Under the pieces are notes generated by a model that was not told where the DNA came from, did not search any database, and saw nothing but the letters and a program-made list of their open reading frames with translations. DNA of 64,000 nucleotides from Neoarius graeffei (lineage: Eukaryota; Chordata; Actinopteri; Siluriformes; Ariidae). Below, piece after piece: positions 34,541-45,301 of the stretch. The position numbers were made by a program, and so were the translations under genes. Every line of letters starts with the position of its first letter. The stretch's first letter is position 1. The DNA lies in the NCBI RefSeq assembly GCF_027579695.1, contig NC_083577.1:56140283-56204282 (forward strand). The letters run 5' to 3'.

Positions 34541-36133
34541 CAGTGGTGCTTGGAAGTTTGTGAACCCTTTAGAATTTTCTATATTTCTGCCTAAATATGA
34601 CCTAACACATCATCAGATTTTTACGCAAGTCCTAAAAGTAGATAAAGAGAACACAATTAAACAAATGAGACAAACATATAATACTTGGTCATTTATTTAT
34701 TGAGGAAAATTATCCAATATTACATATCTGTGAGTGGCAAAAGTATGTGAACCTCTAGGATTAGCAATTAATTTGAAGGTGAAATTACAGTCAGGTGTTT
34801 TCAATCAATGGGATGACAATCAAATGTGAGTGGGCACCCTGTTTATTAAAAAAGAACAGGGATCTATCAAAGTCTGATCTTCACAACACATGTTTGTGGA
34901 AGTGTATCATGGCATGAATAAAGGAGATTTCTGAGGACCTCAGAAAAAGTGTTGTTGATGCTAATCAGGCTGGAAAAAATACAAAACCATCTCTAAAGAG
35001 TTTGGACTCCACCAATCCACAGTCAGACAGACTATGTACAAATAGAGGAAATTCAAGACCATTGTTACTCTCCACAGGAGTGGTCAACCAACAAAGATCG
35101 CTCCAAGAGCAAGGCGTGTAATAGTCGGCGAGGTCACAAAGGACCCAGGGTAACTTCTAAGCCACTGAAGGCCCCTGTCACATTGGCTAATGTTCATGAG
35201 TCCACCATCAGGAGAACACTGAACAACAGTGGTGTGCATGGCAGGGTTGCAAGGAGAAAGCCACTGCTCTCCAAAAAGAACATTGCTGTTTATCTGCAGT
35301 TTGCTAAAGATCACGTGGACAAGCCAGAAGGCTATTGGAAAAATGTTTTGTGGGTGGATGAGACAAAAATAGAACTTTTTGGTTTAAATGAGAAGCATTA
35401 TGTTTGGAGAAAGGAAAACACTGCATTCCAGAATAAGAACCTTATTCCATATGTGAAACATGGTGGTGATAGTATCATGGTTTGGGCCTGTTTTGTTGCA
35501 TCTGGGCCAGGACGGCTTGCCATCATTGATGGAACAATGAATCCTGAATTATACCATCGAATTCTAAAGGAAAATGTCAGGACATCTGTCCATGAACTGA
35601 ATCTCAAGAGAAGGTGGGTCATGTAGCAAGACAATGACCCTAAGCACACAAGTTGTCCTACCAAAGAATGGTTAAAGAAGAATAAAGTTAATGTTTTGGA
35701 ATGGCCAAGTCAAAGTCCTGACCTTAATCCAATGGAAATGTGGAAGGACCTGAAGTTCATGTGAGGAAACCCACCAACATCCTAGGGTTGAAGCTGTTCT
35801 GTACGTAGGAATGGGCTAAAATTCCTCCAAGCCGGTGTGCAGGACTGATCAACAGTTACCACAAACGTTTAGTTGCAGTTATTGCTCCACAAGGGGGTCA
35901 CACCAGATACTGAAAGCAAAGGTTCACATACTTTTACCACTCAGAGATATGTAATATTGGATCATTTTCCTCAATAAATAAATGGCCAAGTATAATATTT
36001 TTGTCTCATTTGTTTAACTGGGTTTTCTTTATCTATTTTTAGGACTTGTGTAAAAATCTGATGATGTGTTAGGTCATATTTAGGCAGAAATATAGAAAAT
36101 TCTAAAGGGTTCACAAACTTTCAAGCACCACTG
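34541..36133 (+). mobile_element. Full-length Tc1/mariner-like transposon, inactive
   Basis: The termini CAGTGGTGCTTGGAAGTTTG and the matching CAAACTTTCAAGCACCACTG form inverted repeats extending about 210 bp (34541-34753 and 35922-36133). TA flanks both ends (34539-34540, 36134-36135). The internal transposase is broken (34909-35913). The arms differ at a few percent of positions, so insertion is moderately old. Confidence 0.93.
34909..35913 (+). pseudogene. Tc1-like transposase pseudogene (DD34E)
   Basis: The start ATG is followed by an in-frame TGA at the third codon (34915-34917). Helix-turn-helix-like text (HESTIRRTLNNSGVHGRVAR) then leads to the catalytic core. The first Asp is in LWVDETKIELFG (35357-35359), the second follows a TAG stop (35624-35626) at GAC 35630-35632, and the Glu is at 35735-35737. 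The second Asp and the Glu are exactly 35 codons apart, the DD34E signature of Tc1 elements. Small deletions after the Glu (about 35738-35765) shift the frame again. The longest intact stretch is 147 codons (35183-35626). No functional protein can be made, but the gene is only lightly decayed. Confidence 0.92.
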
Positions 36134-36146
36134 TATTACTGCAGCT

Positions 36147-36512
36147 GGGCGGCACGGTGGTGTATTGGTTAGCGTTGTCGCCTCACAGCAAGAAGGTCCT
36201 GGGTTCGAGCCCAGTGGCTGCCGAGGGCCTTTCTGTGTGGAGTTTGTATGTTCTTCTCGTGTCTGCGTGGGTTTCCTCCGGGTGCTCCAGTTTCCCCCAC
36301 AGTCCAAAGACATGCAGGTTAGGTTAACTGGTGGCTCTAAATTGACCGTAGATGTGAGTATGAATGGTTGTTTGTCTCTATGTGTCAGCCCTACGATGAC
36401 CTTGCGACTTGTCCAGGGTGTACCCCACATCTCGCCCACAGTCAGCTGGGATAAGCTCCAGTTTGCCTGCAAGCCTGTAGAACAGGATAAGCAGCTACAG
36501 ATAACGGATGGA
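36147..36512 (+). mobile_element. tRNA-derived SINE
   Basis: GGGCGGCACGGTGGTGTATTG head, B box GGTTCGAGCCC, and tail GGATAAGCAGCTACAGATAACGG. Flanking GCAGCT repeats hint at the target site. It starts 13 bp after the Tc1 end. Confidence 0.9.
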
Positions 36513-37721
36513 TTATTGCAGCTTACTAGCTAATTGTCTTGATGGCTTATGTAAACTAATTTTACACTGTCGCCAAGCTAAAGTTTATCTTTGATGTTTA
36601 GCTTTAAGCAGAGCAAAGTAATGTTAAACTTGTATTCTCATCCTGCTATAAAGCCTAAATTTAAAGTGTCATGTTAGTCCAGATCAATCTCTTGTGTGTT
36701 TGATTCATAAGTCTAACATCACTCTTACTAAATAAATAAAAATGGATGGAACAGTGAAATCCCTACCTCTGTTTTTTATGTCTGTTTTGCTGACTTTTTT
36801 TTACTTGTTTACTTTTTGTTCTTAATAAAATTGTGTTTTTCATTTATTTTCAATAATAATTGATGCGTGCAGTGATTCTGGTGGCACTACAGTGTATAAA
36901 AGTGAAGTTATTGAATATTTTTGTAGTATATCTTTGTGGTGTTGCACTTTGTAGATGGTCTCTGAGCACTCGGGTCACAACCGGCTGCACAGAGAGACCA
37001 GTGTTATTTGTCCAGCTTGGAGAACAACGCGTTTGGATGAAAAATGGGTTGTAGCTCGTTGTCTAGCATACTATGGTTGGAAAGGGGCATCATTTGTATT
37101 TTAACGTTTTGCTTATGGGTTATTGATCTGGAAACTTCAAGTCTATAAATATCCTTCCAACTTTACCAATGTAATCCCCAGTTGGTCAGTCAGATGCTGC
37201 TGCTGTGGAAACATTCATCAGGATTGATTATTTCCACTGCTAACAAGCTAAGATACCTCAATAAATTAAATTGCTCTTTTGCTATGCGTGGAAGTTTGGA
37301 TTGATTAAGAGATTATCAGTCACAATATATCTAGCTAAGAAAACCAAGACTACATGATTAAATTAGTTTTAGATTTGAATGTGAGAGATGACTGGCTAAT
37401 GCTAATCCTTGTTTAGTAGCCAACTAATGCGAGCCAACATGATTTAGAATCTAGTACATTATTTTATCAACTTGTTTTATTCAACAAAGCAGTGTAATCT
37501 TGAATAATGTAGCATTTCAGTAAAATTAAGTGATTGTAGAAAACTTTAAATCTTTTTAGGTGCAAAATACCTCATGTACTGTACCTGGACATGTCACTCA
37601 TTCACACTCACTGTTTAGCCACTAAATCCAAAAGTGGTGCTGGTGCTTTGCATTAATGACAGTGTGTCCTTAATAAATCATTCAAACAAGTGGGATTTTT
37701 GTTTGTTTGTTTTTTAAATAA
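36513..37721. other. No gene seen
   Basis: Unique AT-rich sequence without recognised features. Confidence 0.55.
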
Positions 37722-37734
37722 AAGTTTCAGGTGG

Positions 37735-38110
37735 GGCGGCACGGTGGTGTAGTGGTTAGCGCTGTCGCCTCACAGCAAGAAGGTCCTGGGTTCGAGCCCC
37801 GGGGCCAGCGAGGGCCTTTCTGTGTGGAGTTTGCATGTTCTCCCCGTGTCTGCGTGGGTTTCCTCCGGGTGCTCCGGTTTCCCCCACAGTCCAAAGACAT
37901 GCAGGTTAGGTTAACTGGTGACTCTAAATTGACCGTAGGTGTGAATGTGAGTGTGAATGGTTGTCTGTGTCTATGTGTCAGCCCTGTGATGACCTGGTGA
38001 CTTGTCCAGGGTGTACCCCGCCTTTCGCCCGTAGTCAGCTGGGATAGGCTCCAGCTTGCCTGCGACCCTGTAGAAGGATAAAGCGGCTAGAGATAATGAG
38101 ATGAGATGAG
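37735..38110 (+). mobile_element. tRNA-derived SINE, reference full-length copy (376 bp)
   Basis: A 13-bp perfect duplication AAGTTTCAGGTGG (37722-37734 and 38111-38123) fixes both ends. The A box TGGTGTAGTGG and B box GGTTCGAGCCC lie in the first 70 bp, followed by a ~280-bp body. The body contains ACATGCAGGTTAGGTTAACT, CTAAATTGACCGTAGG and GTCAGCTGGGATAGGCTCC. The tail is AGAGATAATGAGATGAGATG, an (ATGAG)n simple repeat rather than poly-A. Pol III transcription from the internal boxes is expected. Copies with the same layout recur throughout the window. Confidence 0.95.
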
Positions 38111-38163
38111 AAGTTTCAGGTGGAACAGAGCTGGTCATTTAAGGATGGATGATTGGTATTGAG

Positions 38164-38880
38164 AGCAGCATGGTGGTGGAGTGGTTAGCACTGTTGCCTC
38201 ACAGCAAGAGCCCGACTAGTGGCCTAGTGGTAGCGTGTCCGCCTCTCGATCGAGAAATTGTGAGTTCTATTCACGGTCGGGTCATACCAAAGACCATCAT
38301 AAAAATGGTACCTACTGCCATCTGGCAAGGCACGCTGCAATACAGATGTGCATGGGGAGTTAAACTCTCGTGGTTACCAGAGGACTAGCCCCCCACTGTA
38401 ACCCTAGCTATGTAATAGGTGAGAGGCCGAGGGCTATGGAAACGGAGATCGGCGCCGCCTGATGCGCCACATACAGGTTGGGCCTGGTTAGTACTTGAGT
38501 GGGAGACTGCCTAGGAATACCAGGTACTGTAAGGCGTGGGAAGGACTTTTTGACTCACAGCAAGAAGATTCTGGGTTCAAGCCCAGTGACTGACAGGGGC
38601 CTTTCTGTGTGGAGTTTGCAGGTTCTCCCTGTGTCTGTGTGGGTTTCCTCCAGGTGCTCAGGTTTCCCCCACAGTCCAAAGACTGGTTAGGTTAACTGGT
38701 GGCTCTAAATTGACCGTAGCTGTGAGTGTGAATGGTTGTCTGTGTCTATGTGTCAGCCCTGCAATGACCTGGTGACTTGTCCAGGGTTTACCCCACCTTT
38801 CGCCTGTAGTCAGCTGGGATAGGCTCCAGCTTGCCTGCGACCTCACACAGGATAAGCGGTTACAGATGGATGATTTGGTC
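38164..38880 (+). mobile_element. tRNA-derived SINE split by a tRNA/5S composite SINE
   Basis: The head (GCAGCATGGTGGTGGAGTGG) reaches CTCACAGCAAGA at 38209. The body resumes at 38554 with the duplicated CTCACAGCAAGA and runs to GGATAAGCGGTTACAG. The element at 38210-38553 lies between. Confidence 0.88.
38210..38553 (+). mobile_element. Composite SINE with tRNA-like head and 5S rRNA-like segment
   Basis: A perfect 12-bp duplication CTCACAGCAAGA (38198-38209 and 38554-38565) fixes the ends. The head has an A box (TGGCCTAGTGG) and a degenerate B box (GAGTTCTATTC). A middle region (GGGAGTTAAACTC...GGAGATCGGCGCCGCC) resembles a common fish SINE body. At 38476-38535 follows a segment matching the 3' half of 5S rRNA: GGGCCTGGTTAGTACTTG, GGGAGACTGCC and GGAATACCAGGT. 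It ends GTGGGAAGGACTTTTTGA. Confidence 0.85.
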
Positions 38881-39955
38881 TTGAGGTTCATATCATTCGT
38901 AAGGCCTCCTTCCTACATTCCTGACTGGGTTACAACTGTGTTCATACTGTACTACGTGTTCAGTTTACAGGAGCAGCCTCTTGTACTGTGAAGTTCATTC
39001 AGAGGTAAGACACCTTGTTTCTTACATCTAACTTTTTTTTTGTTCTTTGCATGCCTTATTTCACTTGTCACCAGTTCATCACTGTTGTATGCTGCTGTGT
39101 TTGCAGATGCTTCACTGGGATAAACCCAGAGAGGGGTCCAAAACTAGCTGGGGTGAGGTGGTTTCAAATAAGGCAGTAAAATCATCAACAAGAAATCTCT
39201 CGCAGTCAACTGTCCTGTCTCCACTCCCCTGAAGAATGTCATGGTCTTTCAGTGGCACCTCATTTAGGCAAGAAAGTTTTCATATGCTCACAAATTTATA
39301 AAGGATTTTCGACATACAAGTATTCAGAATTTTGTTTTTTTAAAACAAAAAATTGCATTTTGCTTTTTGAAGGAACATTTTAGTTGCCACCCCCCTCCAA
39401 AAAAAAAAAATTTAAAATTAAAAAATCTCCTGTTTACACATACTTGTGGACCTACAAAATTTTGTTCAGCTGTAAATTCACTTTTCCTAGATTGTTCAGT
39501 CAGCTCATTCAGTGTTTTTACTCTGAGGTTGTGATCGTATTGTCGTTTTATGTAATAAATAATGTACTTGATAATAATGTACATACAATTTTTTAAAATC
39601 CTGTTGTGTTTATTAAATTTAGCCTTATATGCATTGTCATTTATGTATCCTTAATGTATTGTGTAAGTAGCATTTTAATGTATTTTAATAAAACTGTGAA
39701 ACTGCAAATCAGAATACTGTGGTATTGTAAAGCTTTTTATACAGCACAGTACTGTAATATTTTTACAATAATAAACTGTTGTAGATTACAGAAGGTACAC
39801 TGTAGAGTAACAGTTTAATGCTGGTGACTGGAGCTGTCTGTAATTTACTGTAATTTAAAAGGGAAATTATAGGGTGTGTTTTTTGGTTGATTCAGCTGTA
39901 TTTATTAAATCAATTGTACTGTATTTCATCGGCTGTGTGTGTGTGTACACACATG
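38881..39955. other. No gene seen
   Basis: Unique AT-rich sequence with A/T runs near 39330-39430. No supported feature. Confidence 0.55.

Positions 39956-39956
<1 letters not shown>

Positions 39957-40019
<63 letters not shown>
39957..40019. repeat. (TA)n microsatellite
   Basis: About 31 TA units, preceded by a short GT run at 39933-39948. Confidence 0.95.
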
Positions 40020-40022
<3 letters not shown>

Positions 40023-42032
40023 TTTTTTTTTAAATTAAGACGTTTAGCCTCACAGAAATATTTGCCAGCAACTCATAAAATGCAAATTCTCTCTAAACAT
40101 TCTAGCAAACCTGGAGCAAAAAAACAGAATTTGGAATCAATTGTTTGCCGTATGTTTTACATAAAGTTAGCCAGAAAACTAATTTGCGTGTGAAAATATG
40201 ATCCATTGCCAAAGGTTAACCACAGAAAATGGGTAAGGGGAAAAGGGGCCAATAATAACTCATAAATTAGGTAGATTTATCCCAGCATTGTAGTCAATAT
40301 AACCAAAATACTAGATGAAATAGAAACTCAACAATTATGTAAGTTTGACTGAATCTTGTTAAAGTAACCTAACATGTTGGTTAGATCTATAAATCAGCCT
40401 GCTGGGTTAAATGCAGAACCCACTTTGCTGTGTTAAAATAAGATAACCCAGCGTTGTGTTAGTCCAATATTTACCCGGTGTTGGGTTAAAAACAACCAAA
40501 TGTTTATTAGAGTGTATTATTTGTGGTTTCAGGAGTGCAAGCACAAATTTAATTATATTTAATTGAAAATATTTATAGAATTCATTCAAAAATTATTAAC
40601 GATTATTAGCAGTTTCAATCCATGATTAAAAACACACCTGGTCTTGAGTCAGCGTATTTCACTTGCAGCTTTATTTTCCATCTGGGTGCTTTGTGTACAC
40701 TTACGTGTAAATATATGCACAAATCTAACCAAACACTTTGCACTGGAAAGTTCTTGCATGCAGTTTTGGCATATATCTCTGCTTATGTGTCATTGATGAA
40801 TGTGGGTACTGGAGTTTCACCTTCCAAGGTGCTCTGTGGATGTTCAGGAGCCATCATATCACCTCTCTAGTGGGAGCACTTACACCACATGCCTGCCAGC
40901 CAACAATGAATGAATGAGCCTTTTGTCAGAGAATAATGAATATAATTTTTGTTCAGTTTGATTAAATCATAATGCGTTTCCTAATGAATCTTACACTCAC
41001 TTCCATTATTCAATATGTGTTATTAATGCTAAATATAGCTGTGTAATGGATTCTGTCTTTTCCTGTTTCATTCTGGAGAGCTCTTTTATGTGTCCGTCAG
41101 GTATATATTGAACTGCACTGAAATTCATCCATTAGCAATTAAATCAGTTACTTACAAATTGATTCGTTTAACAGTGTTACAGTAAAAAGCATTCATAATA
41201 GTTTATATCTAAAACTTTATAATGAAATTATGCATTGAGCTTTAAGACTGAAACATTTTCTTCACTAATAAATCTCTTCTGATTGTGACATAGATTTCTG
41301 TTTGTAAGTTAAAATTGGTAACAATGAATGCTAGAAGGTCTAAGGTCTAAGACATTACATTCCCTTCTCATTTAGACTTATCTTTTACTGTGTATGTAAC
41401 TAAATTTAAAACCCTGTCAACATCTATACTTTCATTCAAATTTGATGATCGGACGGGAGAGAGGATTAACCTTAGATAAGAAACTCATCAGTGAATCTGT
41501 CTTGAAGAACGAATTTGATCCTGCTCTGACTGAGGCAGTTGTGTGTGTTTATTTTGAATCTCATTAAGGGGACCAGCTGAGCGATTGCACTTTCACTGCC
41601 ATTGCCATTATGTATTCAGGACTTGCAGTAAAACCTAAGCCCTGGCTATGTTGGCAATATATATGCAGAATATTCTAATTTTGCTTATTTATATAGCTGA
41701 AAACAGAATACCTAATGCTTTATGTAAATGATGTATCATTGATGGACTCAATGAATCAGGAAATAAGATTATTGAACTGCAGAATAAGCCAGGCTCTAGG
41801 AGATGAGAAAAGCACAGAGGGAGCTACAAGAGTCTGGTAGAACACACACAAAAAGTTTCAGTATCATATTTCTCTCTGAAACTTTAAATATCCCAAAAAA
41901 CAAACAAACAAAAAAGAACCATCAGTTAATAATGGGTGATCATTAAATAATAACACTTGGAACGTATTGCGAAACTTAAATTTTAAAACTTGATTTTAAG
42001 AACAAATTATGTATAATTAGCTTAAGAAAAGC
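40020..42032. other. No gene seen
   Basis: Unique sequence. Around 40370-40510 AACCCA/TGGGTT motifs recur (GGGTTAAATGCAGAACCCAC, GATAACCCAGC, GTGTTGGGTTAAAAAC), possibly a decayed MITE. Confidence 0.5.
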
Positions 42033-42104
42033 ATTATATTATATTATATTATATTATATTATATTATATTATATTATATTATATTATATTATATTATATT
42101 ATAT
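42033..42104. repeat. (ATATT)n minisatellite-like array
   Basis: About 14 ATATT units directly before a hairpin MITE. A second array of the same unit lies at 43014-43099. Confidence 0.95.
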
Positions 42105-42225
42105 TGGCTGGCTTTTTTGTTGTATATCAGATATATTCCATTCAGCTAGCATGATACTGAATGAGTCAAAGACGAGTAGCTGAATGGAATATATTTGATA
42201 TACCACGAAAAAAGCCAGCCAATAT
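42101..42225 (+). mobile_element. Hairpin (palindromic) MITE, copy 1
   Basis: ATATTGGCTGGCTTTTTTG and the complement AAAAAAGCCAGCCAATAT end a near-perfect palindrome with arms of about 50 bp (TATATTCCATTCAGCTA...TAGCTGAATGGAATATAT). The second copy is at 60684-60809 in the opposite orientation. Confidence 0.85.
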
Positions 42226-42283
42226 TATTATTATTATTATACATTCACACACTCTTTTCCAGTTTTTCGCTGTCCATTGGAAT

Positions 42284-42630
42284 GTTTCACTCTTGTAAAT
42301 ATGCATGAAGAATATCTAATGAGGTTTTGGTAGCCTTTCAGGTGTTCAATATGTCTTTCCCTTTCCCGGCAAACAAAGAAATGCTTCTGTACACGCGCAG
42401 CAGAAAACTCTCATTGGATATTCGCATCAGCTCTGAGGTATAACGTGATGTTGTCTTGACAACCATGCTATATTGTAAACCATATTCAGTGCTCATTCTC
42501 CGTTGGGTAGAGTGATGTAATACATGTAGGATAAGCGATATGCGGACAATATTGTATGCTATCAAACCAAATGGATGAAACCCACTAGAAGGGAATAGAA
42601 CACATGCGTTTATTCCACTGAAAAAGTCTC
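42284..42630 (+). repeat. Interspersed repeat, copy 1
   Basis: The segment from AATATGCATGAAGAATATC to GTTTATTCCACTGAAAAAGTC reappears inverted at 58000-58405. Shared landmarks are ATGTTGTCTTGACAAC, GTTGGGTAGAGTG and GAAACCCACTAGAAGGGAA. In both places it is near a hairpin MITE. Confidence 0.8.
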
Positions 42631-42647
42631 CTGTATATATTAAATTA

Positions 42648-43013
42648 TCTCATCTCATTATCTCTAGCCGCTTTATCCTGTTCTACAGGGTCACAGGCAA
42701 GCTGGAGCCTATCCCAGCTGACTACGGGCGAAAGGCGGGGTACACCCTGGATAAGTCGCCAGGTCATCACAAGGCTGACACATAAACACAGACAACCATT
42801 CACACTCACATTCACACCTACGGTCAATTTAGAGTCACCAGTTAACCTAACCTGCATGTCTTTGGACTGTGGGGGAAACCGGAGCACCCGGAGGAAACCC
42901 ACGCGGACAACATGCAAACTCCACACAGAAAGGCCTTCGCCGGCCACGGGGCTCGAACCCGGACCTTCTTGCTGTGAGGCAACAGCGCTAACCACTACAC
43001 CACCATGCCACCC
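42648..43013 (-). mobile_element. tRNA-derived SINE
   Basis: Complement of the full SINE, from ATCTCATCTCATTATC to CACCATGCCACCCC. A (ATATT)n array follows directly. Confidence 0.92.
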
Positions 43014-43099
43014 CTATATTATATTATATTATATTATATTATATTATATTATATTATATTATATTATATTATATTATATTATATTATATTATATTATAT
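43014..43099. repeat. (ATATT)n array
   Basis: About 17 units of the same pentamer as at 42033. Confidence 0.95.
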
Positions 43100-43659
43100 T
43101 ACACTGGTTATAATTCATCAATTGTTTAGGCTATAAATGCCCTGAATGTTCAGATGAACAGAATAGAAATGCACATTGTTAAATGCTCACATCCTAACCT
43201 GTCTCTGCTTCTGACCTTCCAGCATTTCACCTCTTCAGTCTACTAACCATCAACCCTTCCTCCTCACTGGCTGTCTTTACCATTTGCTGGTTTCTGCTGC
43301 AGTTTGGCAGTTTGTTTGGATTTTGGATTGTAGACTGTATAACTTGTAAAATAAACTCTTCATACCTGTAACCAGAGCTTCATGGTTTGGTGAAAGTCAC
43401 ATTATTGCAGTAACATATTGCTGTCAACAGTGATATAAGTTGGCACTGAACACTCATTTTAAATAATCTGAACTTTTTTCTTTGTTTTCTTTGTGCATAT
43501 TTTTGTATGACCATGTGAAGAAATTAGCATTGGTAGATTATGTCATTATGAAATCTCACAGTAAGTTTACATGATAGTAGATGCTTCTCTTCACCCTGAA
43601 GGCTCAACGTAACTTAAGTCTTTATTTCTGCCCATGTTTTTCATTCATTCCTCCACTCA
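43100..43659. other. No gene seen
   Basis: Unique sequence. Confidence 0.55.
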
Positions 43660-43669
43660 TTCATGTATC

Positions 43670-43805
43670 TTCAGTAAACACGTTATCCTGGTCAGGGTTG
43701 TGGTGGATTTGAAGCCTGTCCTGGGAACACTGAGTAAGAAATGGGAATACACCCTTGATGGGATGCCAGTCCATCACAGGTCACCATGCACACACCCATT
43801 CACAC
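43670..43805 (-). mobile_element. Older SINE subfamily fragment
   Basis: TTATCCTGGTCAGGGTTGTGG, CCTGTCCTGGGAACACTG and GATGGGATGCCAGTCCATCA are complements of the older subfamily seen at 2555-2850. Confidence 0.65.
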
Positions 43806-44707
43806 ACTCATCCATCCATCCATCCATTATCTGTAGCCACTTATCCTGTTCTACAGGGTCGCAGGCAAGCTGGAGCCTATCCCAGCTGACTATGGGCGAG
43901 AGGTGGGGTACACCCTGGACAAGTCACCAGGTCATCGCAGGGCTGATACATAGACACAGACAACCATTCACACTCACATTCACACTCACGGTCAATTTAG
44001 AGCCACCAATTAGCCTAACCTGCATGTCTTTGGACTGTGGGGGAAACCGGAGCACCCGGAGGAAACCCACGCAGACACGAGGAGAACATGCAAACTCCGC
44101 ACAGAAAGGCTCTCACCATAGGGTGACCAGATTTCCCTAGTCTGAAACCGGGACACTTTTGCGCACAACCATGCTCGTGCACACACACCTTTTTTTTTAC
44201 GTAAACGTGACACTCAGAGAGGTGCTCTTATCATTTTGTTGAAACTCACATTTATCAACATCTCACATGAAATAAAACAAACAGGCATTTTGTTATCTAG
44301 TAGCATGGTGGTATACAGATCAGTTAAATTATGGTCAGACGACAGATTTTGTAATGGCTGAGAATAGGCCAGGCTATGTCCATAGGCCAAATTTACACTG
44401 ATTTATTTCACCTGTTTGTGAGAACACCAAGAAGAATGCATATGCACATGTAGGCTATATCTCTAAAATTGTATGCACTATAGCATGAACTTAAAAAGTA
44501 GATATGTGACCTCAACATAGCCTAGGTCAGAATCAACCTTACTAACCATTCCCCACAACTGAATGAATAAAGTAAGAAGATGTGTACAAAAGTGAACACT
44601 TTAAAGGAAGGTGCAACAAGCTGTTCAACACAGCAATATGGCCAAACTGTCAGAATGGTATGTTAAACAGAAACAAAAAAGAGACAAGTGATTTGAGAAT
44701 ATATACT

Positions 44708-45301
44708 ACGGAAGCCGAGAGAGGCCCTTCATATAATCCTTTTTTTTATTCACCTTGTTATCCCGAGATAACGACATAATTAATTCAGGATCTCGAGAAA
44801 ACAACACAACTAATTCGAGATCTCGAGAAAACAAAACCGTTATTCCGAGATCTCGAGAAAACAAAACAATTATTTCATGATCTCGAGTAAACAGCTGAGA
44901 AATGGTTCATTCAGGTGCGCCAATTGTGATGTGCTGACTTTGGGGCTATTTCTCATTCTGTATAGACGCAACTTTGGTCATTAGAATGTCTGGAATAATC
45001 GATCACCTAATAAGGCAATATTTTGATCAGGGGTTGACACAGGGAGAGATTGCATTAAGTCTTTTAATAAGGGATAATTTCAAAATTAGTCCGCAGCACC
45101 TCCGCAGAAGACTGGCCCGGCTTCGTCTCTACCGACGGAGATACAGTGATCCAGCTGAGATCATGAAATAATTGTTTTGTTTTCTCAAGATCTCGAATTA
45201 GTTGTGTTGTTTTCTCGAGATCCTGAATTAATTATGTCGTTATCTCGGGATAACAAGGTGAATAAAAAAAGATTATATGAAGGGCCTCTCGCGGCTTCCG
45301 T
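44708..45301 (+). mobile_element. MITE-like element with ~150-bp inverted arms and an integrase-type exon
   Basis: ACGGAAGCCGAGAGAGGCCC and GGGCCTCTCGCGGCTTCCGT start arms that pair almost perfectly for about 150 bp. The arms include repeated TCTCGAGA motifs (ATCTCGAGAAAACAA). The centre carries a short coding exon (44986-45171). It is nested in the hAT at 44119-45880. No clean target duplication could be read; ATATAC occurs near both ends but offset. Confidence 0.8.
44986..45171 (+). CDS. Short exon like the N-terminus of a transposon integrase-core protein
   Basis: The frame MSGIIDHLIRQYFDQGLTQG continues through EIALSLLIRDNFKISPQHLR and RRLARLRLYRRRYSDPAEIM to a stop at 45169-45171. The frame is open further upstream, but the first ATG in good context is 44986. 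It looks like a helix-turn-helix region ('LTQGEIALSLL...ISPQHLRRRL'). As I recall, uncharacterised fish proteins with an integrase catalytic core start this way, but this copy stops before any core. At 61 codons it may be a truncated exon carried by a non-autonomous element. Whether it is translated is unknown. The TCTCGAGA arms on both sides would be its natural binding sites if it is DNA-binding (inference). Confidence 0.45.
   Translation: MSGIIDHLIRQYFDQGLTQGEIALSLLIRDNFKISPQHLRRRLARLRLYRRRYSDPAEIMK

Noticed and set aside
38476..38535. Functional 5S rRNA gene
   Set aside because: Only the 3' half is present, with substitutions, inside a SINE insertion; the internal promoter is incomplete.
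39939..40193. Open frame with poly-(Ile-Tyr), also at 1294 and 60758
   Set aside because: Translation of (TA)n and (GT)n microsatellites.
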